A DNA stretch of 64,000 bases from Bacteroidales bacterium (GTDB taxonomy: Bacteria; Bacteroidota; Bacteroidia; Bacteroidales; WCHB1-69). Below are positions 53,422 through 63,048 of this stretch, one piece after another (positions within the stretch are counted from its first letter, which is position 1; each line of letters begins with the position of its first letter). The position numbers were made by a program, and so were the translations under genes. Where the stretch lies: the NCBI GenBank assembly GCA_024400635.1, contig JAKSMI010000007.1, positions 1 to 64,000 of the forward strand, given 5' to 3'. The notes under the pieces were generated by a model, which did no database searches, was not told the origin of the DNA, and saw only the letters and a list, made by a program, of their open reading frames with translations.

Positions 53422-54347
53422 AACAATGGATAAGAATTCGCAAAAGCAAAATACATCACCCTACGTGCAATACTCATATTCTTGAATTTAAAAATATCCT
53501 TTTTACATTCCGGATATACCTCATACCACATTCGCGCCTGTGCCGGCTTTGTACTTAGCAAAACCATTTTTTTGCTAAACTTCAAAAAGTTCAACATAAC
53601 CCGATACTCTTCATCCCCAGTCTCTTCAAAAAAATCAATCAACAACTTAAGATTCTTGCTTATATTATTATTCCATAACGACAAATAATCATTGTTTTGA
53701 GTCAATGACCCCTCACGAAAAATATAATGATACACAGGTTTTTCAATATGAACGCATGACCCAGCATAATGAAACGCACGAAGCAACACATTCAAATCCT
53801 CACCAGTATTGATGTTGGGATATGGGTATAAATTATGTTTTTCGACTAACTCTCGGCGTAGCAAAGCAGACCATAATGAAGGAAAAAAATAAAATTCGTG
53901 AATATGTTTTATGCATTCAGACGGGATAGTATTATACAGATTATTTTTCACGATTTCAGTACCCTCCCTATGTGAAAAGTAGTCACCTACTGCTATATCC
54001 GCTTTGCTTTCTACTGCCGCATTGTACATAATTTCAAAAGCATTTCTTTCATGGTAATCGTCCGGATCGCAATGAATGATATATTCACCAGTAGCCGCTT
54101 TCATCCCAACCGCCCGTGTATATGCCACTTTTGAGTTTTGATTATTGCTAATAAAATTCACATATTTGGCACGTACGGGGTACCGTTTCAGAACATTCTT
54201 CACCACCGCAATACTATCGTCAGTACTACAATCATCAACGAAAATATACTCAACCTCATCCAACGTTTGTTCAAAAAGCGATACTGCGCAACGTTCAATA
54301 TACTGCGCAACATTATATACAGCAACGACAACACTTACCTTAATCAT
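53388..54347 (-). CDS. Glycosyltransferase family 2
   Basis: 319-residue GT-A enzyme: VSVVVAVYNVAQYIERCAVS, VEYIFVDDCSTDDSIAVVKN, GEYIIHCDPDDYHERNAFEI with DxD, and NINTGEDLNVLLRAFHYAG with the catalytic ED. There is a 24-base gap from the PP-loop gene. The 3' end overlaps the pyruvyl transferase by 34 bases. Confidence 0.91.
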   Translation of the reverse strand: MIKVSVVVAVYNVAQYIERCAVSLFEQTLDEVEYIFVDDCSTDDSIAVVKNVLKRYPVRAKYVNFISNNQNSKVAYTRAVGMKAATGEYIIHCDPDDYHERNAFEIMYNAAVESKADIAVGDYFSHREGTEIVKNNLYNTIPSECIKHIHEFYFFPSLWSALLRRELVEKHNLYPYPNINTGEDLNVLLRAFHYAGSCVHIEKPVYHYIFREGSLTQNNDYLSLWNNNISKNLKLLIDFFEETGDEEYRVMLNFLKFSKKMVLLSTKPAQARMWYEVYPECKKDIFKFKNMSIARRVMYFAFANSYPLLWLYYKALGRI

Positions 54348-54371
54348 CTTTTAACCAAACAGCCTAACCAA

Positions 54372-55637
54372 TTATCTCAAATGACATATTCTTAAAATTT
54401 GCCCACCTAAGCTTCTGGTAGATCTATAAAAACTTCTTAGTATCAGATAGAATTTAGAGTATTCCTGATCAAACCTTAAATTGTAAATCCAGTTGAAGTT
54501 TTTATCGTCCTTATAAATTTGAAGTTCGTCATATCTCTCCTTGACCTCTCTCCAACAAATTCTTAGAACTGGCGATTCTTTCATAAATCCACCAACTGTC
54601 TTTTTTGCCCCAGATAAGTATTGCTTGTAACCAGCGAAACCAAAGTCTTCCGGATTTAACCCCTCTGCAAGGAGCCCAAAAATCGTACGATAACATTTTT
54701 CGCACTTGCAGCAGTTATCACCTTCGTGTGATTTCCAACAAACACGCAAGAATAATTGTTTTTTATCATACCTTAAAAATTCGCTTAACAATCTGATTTT
54801 CTGTTGCCTACTACAATCATACTGGTCATGGATGATATTTGTTCCACAAAATTCAAGTTTGTTATCTATTGTCGGATCGCTGGCACATGTCATTTTTATG
54901 CCTTCCCAAAATGAACTTGCTATGTATATAAGTTTAATGTTGTGCAGATATGCAATTGGAGCGGTCAATCCGAGCAGGCCTATACCGTGTTGAAATCCGT
55001 GCCACCACCCATCCTTTGATTTCGACACTAATGCGTCTAAATTTGAAAAATTCAAAAAACGACTAAAATTCGATTTAATGAAAAATGGCTCGGGAAGATT
55101 AAACTCATTTGTGGTATAATATGTCTGCTGCTTTATCGAATTCCAGCCATCAACATCGTTTAGTCCAACATCCGCTCCGCATACTGTCAACAAATGTGGA
55201 CTTTCAGCGCGATGCGCTATAAGTGTAGAATACGCATCCAATCCTCCTGAAAATAGTGATATAACCTTATTTTGTTGTGATTCCGTTCTTGATTTATTAT
55301 CAATGAGTTTATTTACGGTAACATGTCCATTAAACTTGAGCATAGGATACATATTAGCATAGGCATCACGAAGACTATTTATGCATTGGTAAAAATCAAT
55401 GTCAAGTTCATCCAATTCTAACAAGGAGTCAGTCAGCCAAATGATAGGTAAAACATTAGTTACAAAGGGAATTACAGCGATACTATTGGGGGCACTTGAA
55501 ATATCTTCAAAATAGTCGGCGAAGAATTCGCCCCAATCATTGCTAAAATATTTAAATAGCGACCCTTGTGTGTCAAATCTGATGCGAATGCAATTATTCG
55601 TTTTTTTAATTTCGGTTATTGAAAGAATGTTTCTCAT
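54372..55637 (-). CDS. PP-loop (asparagine synthase/QueC-like) protein of unknown role
   Basis: 421 residues. The PP-loop ATP pyrophosphatase signature VISLFSGGLDAYSTLIAHRA lies near residue 127, and SHEGDNCCKCEKCYRTIFGL gives four cysteines near 305-318 that could bind zinc. The N-terminal 110 residues are unrecognised. Similar free-standing PP-loop proteins occur in glycan loci, where they may activate a carboxylate or form an amide (as in asparagine synthase-type WbpG enzymes), but no partner glutaminase is seen. It lies between the CapA gene and a GT2. Function is not assigned. Confidence 0.7.
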   Translation of the reverse strand: MRNILSITEIKKTNNCIRIRFDTQGSLFKYFSNDWGEFFADYFEDISSAPNSIAVIPFVTNVLPIIWLTDSLLELDELDIDFYQCINSLRDAYANMYPMLKFNGHVTVNKLIDNKSRTESQQNKVISLFSGGLDAYSTLIAHRAESPHLLTVCGADVGLNDVDGWNSIKQQTYYTTNEFNLPEPFFIKSNFSRFLNFSNLDALVSKSKDGWWHGFQHGIGLLGLTAPIAYLHNIKLIYIASSFWEGIKMTCASDPTIDNKLEFCGTNIIHDQYDCSRQQKIRLLSEFLRYDKKQLFLRVCWKSHEGDNCCKCEKCYRTIFGLLAEGLNPEDFGFAGYKQYLSGAKKTVGGFMKESPVLRICWREVKERYDELQIYKDDKNFNWIYNLRFDQEYSKFYLILRSFYRSTRSLGGQILRICHLR

Positions 55638-55655
55638 AAATTAAAATTTTAGTGG

Positions 55656-56873
55656 TCAATTGATAGACAATTCATATTCTCTTAATAGAATTTTAGGAGT
55701 TTGATTCGCAAATCGTTTGATAGCATTGTTATGAATATAGATTAATCTCTCTTTATCCTGTTGATTATTTGAAGCAACTATCAAGTCATAAAGCAAATAC
55801 GTTCTTGATATACCATCTCCATCCGTCCTAACAATTGCGACAGAATATGTTATGCGCTCTATAGTTTTATTCGATGACGGATATAAAGAGAGAATAATTG
55901 AGCATTCGGAATAAACGTCTGTGACATAATAGCCATAGTTAGGTGTATATGAAAAATTACCTAATGAATAAAACACGTAGGAGCTTTTGATTTTCTTAAA
56001 TTTCAGAATACAATGCGGATGATTACAAATAACGAAATCTGCTCCGGCATCAACAATTTTATTAGTAATGTAATCTGTAAATTTGCCGATGACATTGTTA
56101 TATTGCCCGCCTACATGGCAGCAAACTATTAATATATCTGATACGGCTTTTGCTGACTTGATCTTCGCTATGCACCTGTCAACGTATTTACTATTTTCCG
56201 GGCGCTCCACTTCTTCATCCGGAATGTTGTCCAATTGACCTTGATATTCATCTGATACACCTCGAAGATACAGATAAAATCGATGCAGGAATTCGGGAGT
56301 GATTTGCTTAACGAAATTTTTTAACGTACTAGTATTTGTACTTGGTTGAATTGTTATCTGCCTGTTTAACAAATCAACCATATACTCATCCTCGGGATCA
56401 AGAGAAAGATTGTGCACCTCTGTATTCAAACCATAGGTAAAAGATAATAAAGCCACCTTGCAGCCATTTATAGTCTTAACAAGAATTTGTTCAGAATCTT
56501 CTTTACTTCTATATGTTCCCGCGTGATCAAACGAATACCTTTCAACATTATCTATTGTATCTATCAATCCACTCTTCCCATTATCCATTGCATGATTATT
56601 AGCCAATGAAAGAAAAGAAAAACCAGATTTTTTGAGTGCTTTTAAAAACTGGACAGGAGTATTGAACCGTGCAAGTTCTTGTGTGGTAGGACCTTTGGAC
56701 ACAGGTGTTTCCAAGTTACCACATACGTACGCGTTATTAAATATCTTGGAAATATTACTAAACAATGGTTCATAATCATACTGTCCATTATTATGTGCCA
56801 GTATCTGTTCGTTCTGCACTTTACTGCACATAATATCTCCAGTAAAAATGATCTTTGAATATTCCTGATCCAT
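55656..56873 (-). CDS. CapA-family (PGA_cap) metallophosphatase-like protein
   Basis: 405 residues of the CapA/PgsA-like family: KIIFTGDIMCSKVQNE, YVCGNLETPVSKG, FSFLSLANNHAMDNGKSGLI, FDHAGTYRSKEDSEQ, ILIVCCHVGGQYNN, and DFVICNHPHCILKFKKI with conserved His/Asn/Asp metal ligands. No signal peptide or N-terminal anchor is visible, unlike Gram-positive CapA, so it acts in the cytosol or uses another route. CapA is tied to poly-gamma-glutamate capsules. Here no capB/capC ligase is present, so a role on the glycan or on an amino-acid substituent is inferred. Confidence 0.85.
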   Translation of the reverse strand: MDQEYSKIIFTGDIMCSKVQNEQILAHNNGQYDYEPLFSNISKIFNNAYVCGNLETPVSKGPTTQELARFNTPVQFLKALKKSGFSFLSLANNHAMDNGKSGLIDTIDNVERYSFDHAGTYRSKEDSEQILVKTINGCKVALLSFTYGLNTEVHNLSLDPEDEYMVDLLNRQITIQPSTNTSTLKNFVKQITPEFLHRFYLYLRGVSDEYQGQLDNIPDEEVERPENSKYVDRCIAKIKSAKAVSDILIVCCHVGGQYNNVIGKFTDYITNKIVDAGADFVICNHPHCILKFKKIKSSYVFYSLGNFSYTPNYGYYVTDVYSECSIILSLYPSSNKTIERITYSVAIVRTDGDGISRTYLLYDLIVASNNQQDKERLIYIHNNAIKRFANQTPKILLREYELSIN

Positions 56874-56876
56874 AAA

Positions 56877-58421
56877 TTAGTGTTTCTTAAATTTTGGCAA
56901 TTTATCTTTAATCCACCTTACAATAAACGCTCTTTCAGTTTTATTCAAAACCACATAATATCCAACTAGAGAAGTCATTAATATAGAGCAGAAGCACACC
57001 ATACAAAATCTTAAAAAGGATGCATCCATTAATCCTTGAACAACATGTGCAACAGAAATGCTGCAAAGTGATAAGATTATTCCTTTTAGAACAACTTCGC
57101 GTAAATATGTAGTCACAGGAAAACAAACCATTCCTCGAAGAAGCAACAATTTTGCTAGCACAGCGACAAGCAGCAGCCCCATCTCAATAATATAAACAGA
57201 CTCTGGTTTTGCCCCCATAAAAAGAGCAATCCAAGACCCGAAGAACACCATAGATAAAACACTGCTGATGATTATTTGATATTTCTTCATTCGTCCTGTA
57301 GCATAAGCCGCATGCGCTAGTGTCCCGGATAAAGAATCTGCCAAGGTTACAGCCAATGTAAATCTAGTAATCAAAACGGCATACTCCGGAACATTTTTGA
57401 GCCATAAAGTCAAAATATATTCTGTATCAACAATAAAAGGCGCAACAAGTAAGACGATGAGCATATAAGATAGTTTTGAACTCCTCACTACCAATTTATT
57501 CATCTCGTCAACCCGCCCTACCGAGTATAGTTTTGTAATCTGCGGAATAACTGCCGACTGGAAATTACCTGATAATTGAGTCAGCGTGCCATTGACCTGA
57601 ATACCTATACCTCTGGCGGTATTAAGAATAGGACCGCAGTAATGATTAAGCAAGATATTAACGCCTTGCGTTCTTGCCACAAGTACAGCATGAGCAGACA
57701 GATTCCATCCGGCAAACGAGCCGATTTCCTTGTATATTGTAAAATCCTTCTCAAAATAATACCTGCTTTCCTTGAATTTGGAGAGGCAATACAGTTTCGA
57801 AACTATTCTGAGTAAAATGCCATTTAACATCATCAAGAATGCATAGAAAACAAGTTTATCTGAACCGATTTTCGTCATCAGTATAACGAAAACCAGTTTC
57901 AAAAGCACATTGCCTACACTGAATAAAGCATATACATCCAGTCTTTCTCTGGCAATTAAAAGTGAGTCGTATGGAACTTGAATTATTGATAGAAAACAAC
58001 TTATGATTGAGAATTGGTAAACAATACGAGCGGCATTCATCCGTTCCGGGGGAATTGTCATCTTGGTCTCCAACAACCATAGTCCTACAGTTTCCGATAA
58101 AAGCACTATAAGTAATCCCAACGCGATATGTATGGTCATCGAGACACTGAAAACTTTACGGACTGGCTGAATATCATCACTTCGGCCTATTTCAAATGCC
58201 ATAAATCTCTGCGTGGTAGCCGCCAACGTAGAGTTCAGAAAAGAGAATAATACAACAACACCTCCAACGACATTATAAATACCAAAATCTACCGCACCTA
58301 AGGTATTAAGTACAACTCGACTAGTATATAGCCCAACAAACATAGCAAACAACATTCTCGCATACAATGCAAGGGTGTTCTTTGCAATACGCTTGTTGTT
58401 TGAGACATCTTCCATCATCAC
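56877..58421 (-). CDS. Wzx-type polysaccharide flippase
   Basis: 514 residues with about 12-14 membrane helices: NTLALYARMLFAMFVGLYTS, RVVLNTLGAVDFGIYNVVGG and ARGIGIQVNGTLTQLSGNFQ are typical of capsule-locus Wzx proteins. It would flip the completed lipid-linked repeat unit. Three Met codons open the gene (MMMEDV); the exact one is undetermined. It starts the group of genes after the decayed FlaA1-like remnant and is followed by CapA after 3 bases. Confidence 0.9.
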   Translation of the reverse strand: MMMEDVSNNKRIAKNTLALYARMLFAMFVGLYTSRVVLNTLGAVDFGIYNVVGGVVVLFSFLNSTLAATTQRFMAFEIGRSDDIQPVRKVFSVSMTIHIALGLLIVLLSETVGLWLLETKMTIPPERMNAARIVYQFSIISCFLSIIQVPYDSLLIARERLDVYALFSVGNVLLKLVFVILMTKIGSDKLVFYAFLMMLNGILLRIVSKLYCLSKFKESRYYFEKDFTIYKEIGSFAGWNLSAHAVLVARTQGVNILLNHYCGPILNTARGIGIQVNGTLTQLSGNFQSAVIPQITKLYSVGRVDEMNKLVVRSSKLSYMLIVLLVAPFIVDTEYILTLWLKNVPEYAVLITRFTLAVTLADSLSGTLAHAAYATGRMKKYQIIISSVLSMVFFGSWIALFMGAKPESVYIIEMGLLLVAVLAKLLLLRGMVCFPVTTYLREVVLKGIILSLCSISVAHVVQGLMDASFLRFCMVCFCSILMTSLVGYYVVLNKTERAFIVRWIKDKLPKFKKH

Positions 58422-58502
58422 TAACTAATAGAACTATTTTTCCTTTAAATCATTTACTTGCGAAACTTGAATTCATCATCCTCTGTCGCGACTAGGAATA
58501 AT

Positions 58503-58931
58503 TCAAGCGAGGTTGTCGATGTCACTGCTGACACGAAGCCACGATGAAATCATTTCAAGGTCAGCAATCTTGATGGATTCGCCCATGTCGAAGACGAATA
58601 TTTGGTTGCCGGTACTCATTGTGGCGGCAACCATCACCAGGTTGCAAGCTGGCGACAACGGCTTTCCTAGAAGTGCCGTAGACGAGGATGCGGTGTTTGT
58701 GGATGATATCACTCATCTTGGCGCGATAGTAATTGTAAAAGTCAACCATCAGGAAACGAACTGCCAGTGCCATCACCAGCGTGAGAAGAAAATTGACAAT
58801 GAGGGCGAATAAAACAGAATGGTTGAAAACGCAGGTGAGGGCGAGAAGACTGCCGCACCCCCGACCCACCACAATGCGAAAATCAATTTTGAACTCAAAT
58901 ACTCTGACACGTACTTTGTAATGCTTCTCAT
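58503..58931 (-). pseudogene. FlaA1/CapD-type nucleotide-sugar dehydratase remnant
   Basis: Minus-strand pieces of a membrane-anchored UDP-sugar 4,6-dehydratase. MRSITKYVSEYLSSKLIFAL (from 58931), then after a frame change LLALTCVFNHSVLFAL and VDFYNYYRAKMSDIIHKHRI-LVYGTSRKAVV. In another frame GNQIFVFDMGESIKIADL comes from the C-terminal half, then a stop. The whole Rossmann catalytic core (over 300 residues) is deleted. The gene is dead; this step may now be supplied elsewhere. Flanks 58422-58502 and 58932-59204 show no gene. Confidence 0.75.
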
Positions 58932-59204
58932 AGAAATAAATTTACGACATTCCGCAGCGACTTGTTCATTTCCACTTTTTTTTATTGCCATAATGCTTAT
59001 TGTTGATTGTTCAATTAAAAAATTTATTCTTTCAGCCACACCATTTTGTTAACGATGCCAAGATAGAATTGGAAAATTTTGATAATAGGACAATCGCGAC
59101 AAGATTCATTATTTAAATTGAAAATCCCCAATTTGACTTATCCAAGAATATATTCATACACACAAAACCAGACGCATCCGTTGCGAAAAATTAAATGTCA
59201 ATGA

Positions 59205-59834
59205 TTAATTCTCAAAATTATCGATGGTCGGGCGACCTTTACTGAAATTCATGACAACACCCAAGTTGGCAGTCCAGTGACTAACCGTATTGTACATAAA
59301 GGAATAGCGGGCTTCAGCAAAGATTGCGATGTGTTGATTAATCTGATATTCCAATCCACCTCCGAGCTGGACGCCCATGCCCCAACTGCCGGGTCCCCAC
59401 TTTGGATTCTCCTTAATTTGTGCTTCCGGATGTTTTCCCTGATATGCTTCTTTCCATCTCATGGTATTATGCAATTCTCCATGAAGACCTACCGATGGAA
59501 AGAAGTAGAAACCTCTGCAAATAGGTAAAAGATACTGTGCATTGACAGAAAGTTCGGGCCAATACCATCTTTCAAGGCATCCGGCCATGATTCGTGTACG
59601 GTAATTGTTGTTCTTGCAGTTGATGTCCATAACAAGGTCTCCCCATAAGCATATACTGGGTAAACCATAACCTGCTGTCAAACCATAATCGGTCAAGTAA
59701 GCCTTCCCTATAACGGTACCATGCCATTTTTCTTTTCTGAATTTTTCTTTTTCGTCTTGAGAAGAACTTTCTTGGGCAAAAGACATCGTCATTGCTGCCA
59801 ACAAAAGAGCTGCTAAAATAAAGGATTTTTTCAT
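59205..59834 (-). CDS. Outer-membrane beta-barrel-like protein (DUF3575 type)
   Basis: 209 residues with a clear signal peptide (MKKSFILAALLLAAMTMSFA, then Q). The mature part is rich in Tyr/Trp/Gly strands (YLTDYGLTAGYGLPSICLWG, RGFYFFPSVGLHGELH, VQLGGGLEYQINQHIAIF, EARYSFMY), as in small DUF3575-like barrels that are common beside glycan loci. It may be an envelope partner of the capsule machinery. It lies 27 bases after the phosphatase gene. No enzymatic role is predicted. Confidence 0.75.
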   Translation of the reverse strand: MKKSFILAALLLAAMTMSFAQESSSQDEKEKFRKEKWHGTVIGKAYLTDYGLTAGYGLPSICLWGDLVMDINCKNNNYRTRIMAGCLERWYWPELSVNAQYLLPICRGFYFFPSVGLHGELHNTMRWKEAYQGKHPEAQIKENPKWGPGSWGMGVQLGGGLEYQINQHIAIFAEARYSFMYNTVSHWTANLGVVMNFSKGRPTIDNFEN

Positions 59835-59861
59835 ATTATTTTTGGGGTTAATAATAATTTA

Positions 59862-60536
59862 TTATTTCAAATACTTATTGTATTTGCTGCGGTGATTCCA
59901 AAATTCCATGTTACGAAGAGAATGAAGATCAGAACCGAAAAAGTCGTACATGCCTCTTTTCAAAAGACACTCGGCTTTGGCTTTGGCATTGCCCCCGTAT
60001 GCTCCTGCCAAAGAAGAGAGATTCATTTGAAAAAGAACTCCTAAGGTTTTCAATTCCAGATAATCATTCTCGTCCATATAGACATAACGCTCAGGATGTG
60101 CCAACACGGGAAAGTATCCTGCCTTTTTGATACGCCGCAGTATCTGGTCCATCGACATTGGCGGATTGAAGTACGAAGTTTCCACTAAAAGTTTATTTCC
60201 TTCCTCTCCCAAAGGCAACAAGTCTCGACTGGCAAGACGTTCCTCAAAAAGCTCATCCATCATATACTCTGCCGCCAAGTGCAATTTAACTGGTCCGTCG
60301 TAGGATGCCTGCAATTCCTCAAACCGCGCCTTCAAATCCTCCGTCTTATTCGGCACATCTTCCATTATATGCGGCGTACACCATAGCGTCGAAATACCTA
60401 TTTCCTCGTAATGAGCCAATACGTCCAACGCCATCTCCATGTTTTTTACGCCATCATCAACCCCCGGCAGGATGTGAGAGTGATAATCCGTAAAACCGGA
60501 CAATAAGGACTTAAGGGTAGGCCTCGAAAACAACAT
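59862..60536 (-). CDS. CpsB/YwqE-type tyrosine phosphatase (PHP fold)
   Basis: 224 residues of the PHP metal-dependent family. DYHSHILPGVDDGVKNMEMA (metal His and Asp) lies near residue 18, LWCTPHIMEDVPNKT follows, FPVLAHPERYVYM and FFGSDLHSLRN give further His/Asp ligands. It dephosphorylates the tyrosine cluster of the BY-kinase encoded immediately upstream (2-base gap), resetting the capsule export cycle. The order kinase-phosphatase is standard. Confidence 0.92.
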   Translation of the reverse strand: MLFSRPTLKSLLSGFTDYHSHILPGVDDGVKNMEMALDVLAHYEEIGISTLWCTPHIMEDVPNKTEDLKARFEELQASYDGPVKLHLAAEYMMDELFEERLASRDLLPLGEEGNKLLVETSYFNPPMSMDQILRRIKKAGYFPVLAHPERYVYMDENDYLELKTLGVLFQMNLSSLAGAYGGNAKAKAECLLKRGMYDFFGSDLHSLRNMEFWNHRSKYNKYLK

Positions 60537-60538
60537 GG

Positions 60539-62998
60539 TTATTCTTCTTCCGTATGATAGTATGAGTCATGTCCATAATAGCCATAATTATGGTAATCGT
60601 AACGATAACCGTAACGATAACCGTAACGATAACCATACTTGTAACCATAATGGCTGGCTGCAGTGGTGGCATTGAGAATAATAGACAAGTTATTGTATTT
60701 GTGTTGTTGGTAGAGCGCTTCGATATCGGGAAGGACATCACGTTCCAATAGACCCGCACGAATGACGAAAATGGTCCGGTCAACGTAGTTGTTGATGATT
60801 TGCGTGTCAGCCACCATATCCACCGGGGGACAGTCAATAAGTATGTATTCGTACTCGGGTCGGAGCATTTCCAGCATGTTGCCGAAGGCAGCATCCTCAA
60901 GCAATTCGGTGGGGTTTGGCGGGATGGTGCCTACGGGAAGATAACTTAAAGTTGGGTAATCTTCACTGTTAATGATAACTTTATGTATGTCGGCAATCTG
61001 CTTGCCCAAAAAGTTGGCAATACCCTTCTTTGGAGAAAAAATATAAGCAGACAAGGAAGCATGGCGCAAATCACCGTCAACAACCAGGACTTTCTTGCTT
61101 TTGATAGCCAATGCGATGGCAAGGTTCATGGTAATGAATGACTTACCACTACCTGGATTGTAGGATGTTATCATTATGGTGTTTGCATGTTCCTCCTTGG
61201 ACATAAACTCAATGTTGGTGCGAAGTATGCGGAAGGCCTCGTTCACCATGTTACGACTACCATGTTTCACCACGATGGTTTCACCAAAACCCTTTTTCTC
61301 CTCTTTGTCTTTTTTCCTCATGCGGTTTTTACGAACCTCTTTTTTCTTTTTCTTCATCTCAGTAGGGCTGAAAGTCATGGGTATTTCACCAATGAAAGGA
61401 ATCGTCAGTTTGTCGAGATCCTTACGGCTACGTACGGTGGTGTTAAAGTATTCGATAAGAAAGATGATGGCTACAGGAATTGCCAAACCGACGAGGAGGG
61501 CAATGAGCCAGATGCGGGACTTACGGGGCTTTGTGGGCGCACTGCTGCCGTTAGGGTGTTCAATCACGCGTGTGTTATAGGCGGTAAAAGCCTGCGAAAG
61601 CTCGTTTTCCTCTCGTTTTTGGAGCAAGAACAGGTAGAGGGCCTCCTTCACCTTCTGCTGTCGTTCCACTGAAAGTAAGTATTTTTCCTGGGTGGGTTTG
61701 GCAGCCAGTTGGGCATTTATTATTTCCTCTGTGTTTTGGAAGTTGGTGAGTTGTGCATTTAATGACGTCAATTGATTATCAATAGAAGAAATAATGGTGT
61801 GTCGGAGAGCATTTAGTTTCGCGTCAAGGTCTATCACCAAGGGATTCTGCTCACTGCTGTTGGCAACGAGGCTGTTACGACGAAGCATCAACGCGTTAAA
61901 CTCGGCAATTTGTCCCTCAATATGGCTATTGTTGAGACCAGAGTTGACGGGTAGCAATTGGTTTTTAAGCGTCTCATTAGTCAAGTAGTAATTGCGTATA
62001 TAACGAGTAATCGAAATCTGGTTCGTCAGTTCGTTGATACGCGTATTGGTCTCGCTATTCTGTTGTAGGTACATATTGGATACAGCCGCCACATCTGGGA
62101 GAAGATGCTCGCTCTTAAAGGAAGAAATATCGTCATCTACGACACCCAAATCTCGTTCAATCACTTGCAAACGATCGTTGATAAACATAGAGGTGCTCAC
62201 CGTAATCTGGTTTTTATCCTTGATCCAAGCCCCGTTGTAAACGGCGATGAGCATATTGAGGATGTCATCGGCGCGCGCAATGTTGATGTCATTGACAGAA
62301 AGGTCGATGATATCGGTATTCCTCTCGGCAAGCGAGATGGTGATTTTGTTGGCTAATACGTAGGCAGCACTGTTGATGTCTGAACGTTGAACATGAATCT
62401 TGGGATAGTTTTTCTCCCAACTGAAGTATTTTGTGGTGCGCACACAAAGCGATCCAATTGGGGTAGCCGTCGTTTCGTTCGGTTTGACAACCACTTCTTT
62501 GTCCATAACATCACCGTAAATTTTAAAAGCGGAGAGGGTGATTTTTCCCTTGTTCACCTTTATATCAAACGCCACAGATTTATTATTGGCGAAGTCCTCT
62601 AATTCCACCTTCACGGGCAGGGTGTTGTCGTAAAGCATATTGTCGTGGAATAGACCTTCCGTCGTATAAGTCATATCAAGGTGCAGTTGTTGAACCACTT
62701 CGATCATATTGTCATGAGACTTTATCGTATTCAATTCATTATTGATATTCACCCCCGTCTTGAGAAAACCAAGATTTTCAATGTCACTGATATGGGCCGT
62801 GGAGTTGCCTTTATCCTCAGACTTGATAAGGATTTTCGCATGTCGGGTATAGACAGAAGGTGTCTTAAGAATGTAGAAAGTGGCTCCTGCCAGCATCACA
62901 ACGACGGATATTAGAAACCAGTACCATTTAGCGAGGCACTTATAGAAAAATGTTTTTATCTGCAGAGAACTGCTTTCAGATTGTTCGCTTGTTGACAT
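60539..62998 (-). CDS. Wzc-like BY-kinase (polysaccharide co-polymerase)
   Basis: 819 residues. The N-terminal Wzz domain has membrane helix 1 (about 26-48), a long periplasmic coiled-coil part, and helix 2 (about 500-520: IWLIALLVGLAIPVAIIFLI). The cytosolic BY-kinase domain has Walker A SYNPGSGKSFITMN (about 612), A' VLVVDGDLRHASLS and B ILIDCPPVDMVADT. The last 30 residues are a tyrosine cluster made of YGYRYGYR-type repeats, coded by near-perfect 12-bp DNA repeats. It controls chain length and export together with Wza through cyclic autophosphorylation. It is 50 bases after the wza stop. Confidence 0.95.
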   Translation of the reverse strand: MSTSEQSESSSLQIKTFFYKCLAKWYWFLISVVVMLAGATFYILKTPSVYTRHAKILIKSEDKGNSTAHISDIENLGFLKTGVNINNELNTIKSHDNMIEVVQQLHLDMTYTTEGLFHDNMLYDNTLPVKVELEDFANNKSVAFDIKVNKGKITLSAFKIYGDVMDKEVVVKPNETTATPIGSLCVRTTKYFSWEKNYPKIHVQRSDINSAAYVLANKITISLAERNTDIIDLSVNDINIARADDILNMLIAVYNGAWIKDKNQITVSTSMFINDRLQVIERDLGVVDDDISSFKSEHLLPDVAAVSNMYLQQNSETNTRINELTNQISITRYIRNYYLTNETLKNQLLPVNSGLNNSHIEGQIAEFNALMLRRNSLVANSSEQNPLVIDLDAKLNALRHTIISSIDNQLTSLNAQLTNFQNTEEIINAQLAAKPTQEKYLLSVERQQKVKEALYLFLLQKREENELSQAFTAYNTRVIEHPNGSSAPTKPRKSRIWLIALLVGLAIPVAIIFLIEYFNTTVRSRKDLDKLTIPFIGEIPMTFSPTEMKKKKKEVRKNRMRKKDKEEKKGFGETIVVKHGSRNMVNEAFRILRTNIEFMSKEEHANTIMITSYNPGSGKSFITMNLAIALAIKSKKVLVVDGDLRHASLSAYIFSPKKGIANFLGKQIADIHKVIINSEDYPTLSYLPVGTIPPNPTELLEDAAFGNMLEMLRPEYEYILIDCPPVDMVADTQIINNYVDRTIFVIRAGLLERDVLPDIEALYQQHKYNNLSIILNATTAASHYGYKYGYRYGYRYGYRYDYHNYGYYGHDSYYHTEEE
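60580..60658. repeat. 12-bp tandem repeats coding the BY-kinase tyrosine tail
   Basis: The plus strand reads ACGATAACCGTA units in tandem (60602-60634), flanked by degenerate versions on both sides. Each encodes Tyr-Gly-Tyr-Arg. Repeat number could change by slippage in multiples of four codons without changing frame, altering the number of phosphorylatable tyrosines. Confidence 0.75.
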
Positions 62999-63048
62999 AT
63001 TTAAAGGGTTGAATTTGTTTTCTAAAGTTCTTGATTAATGTAAAATTC

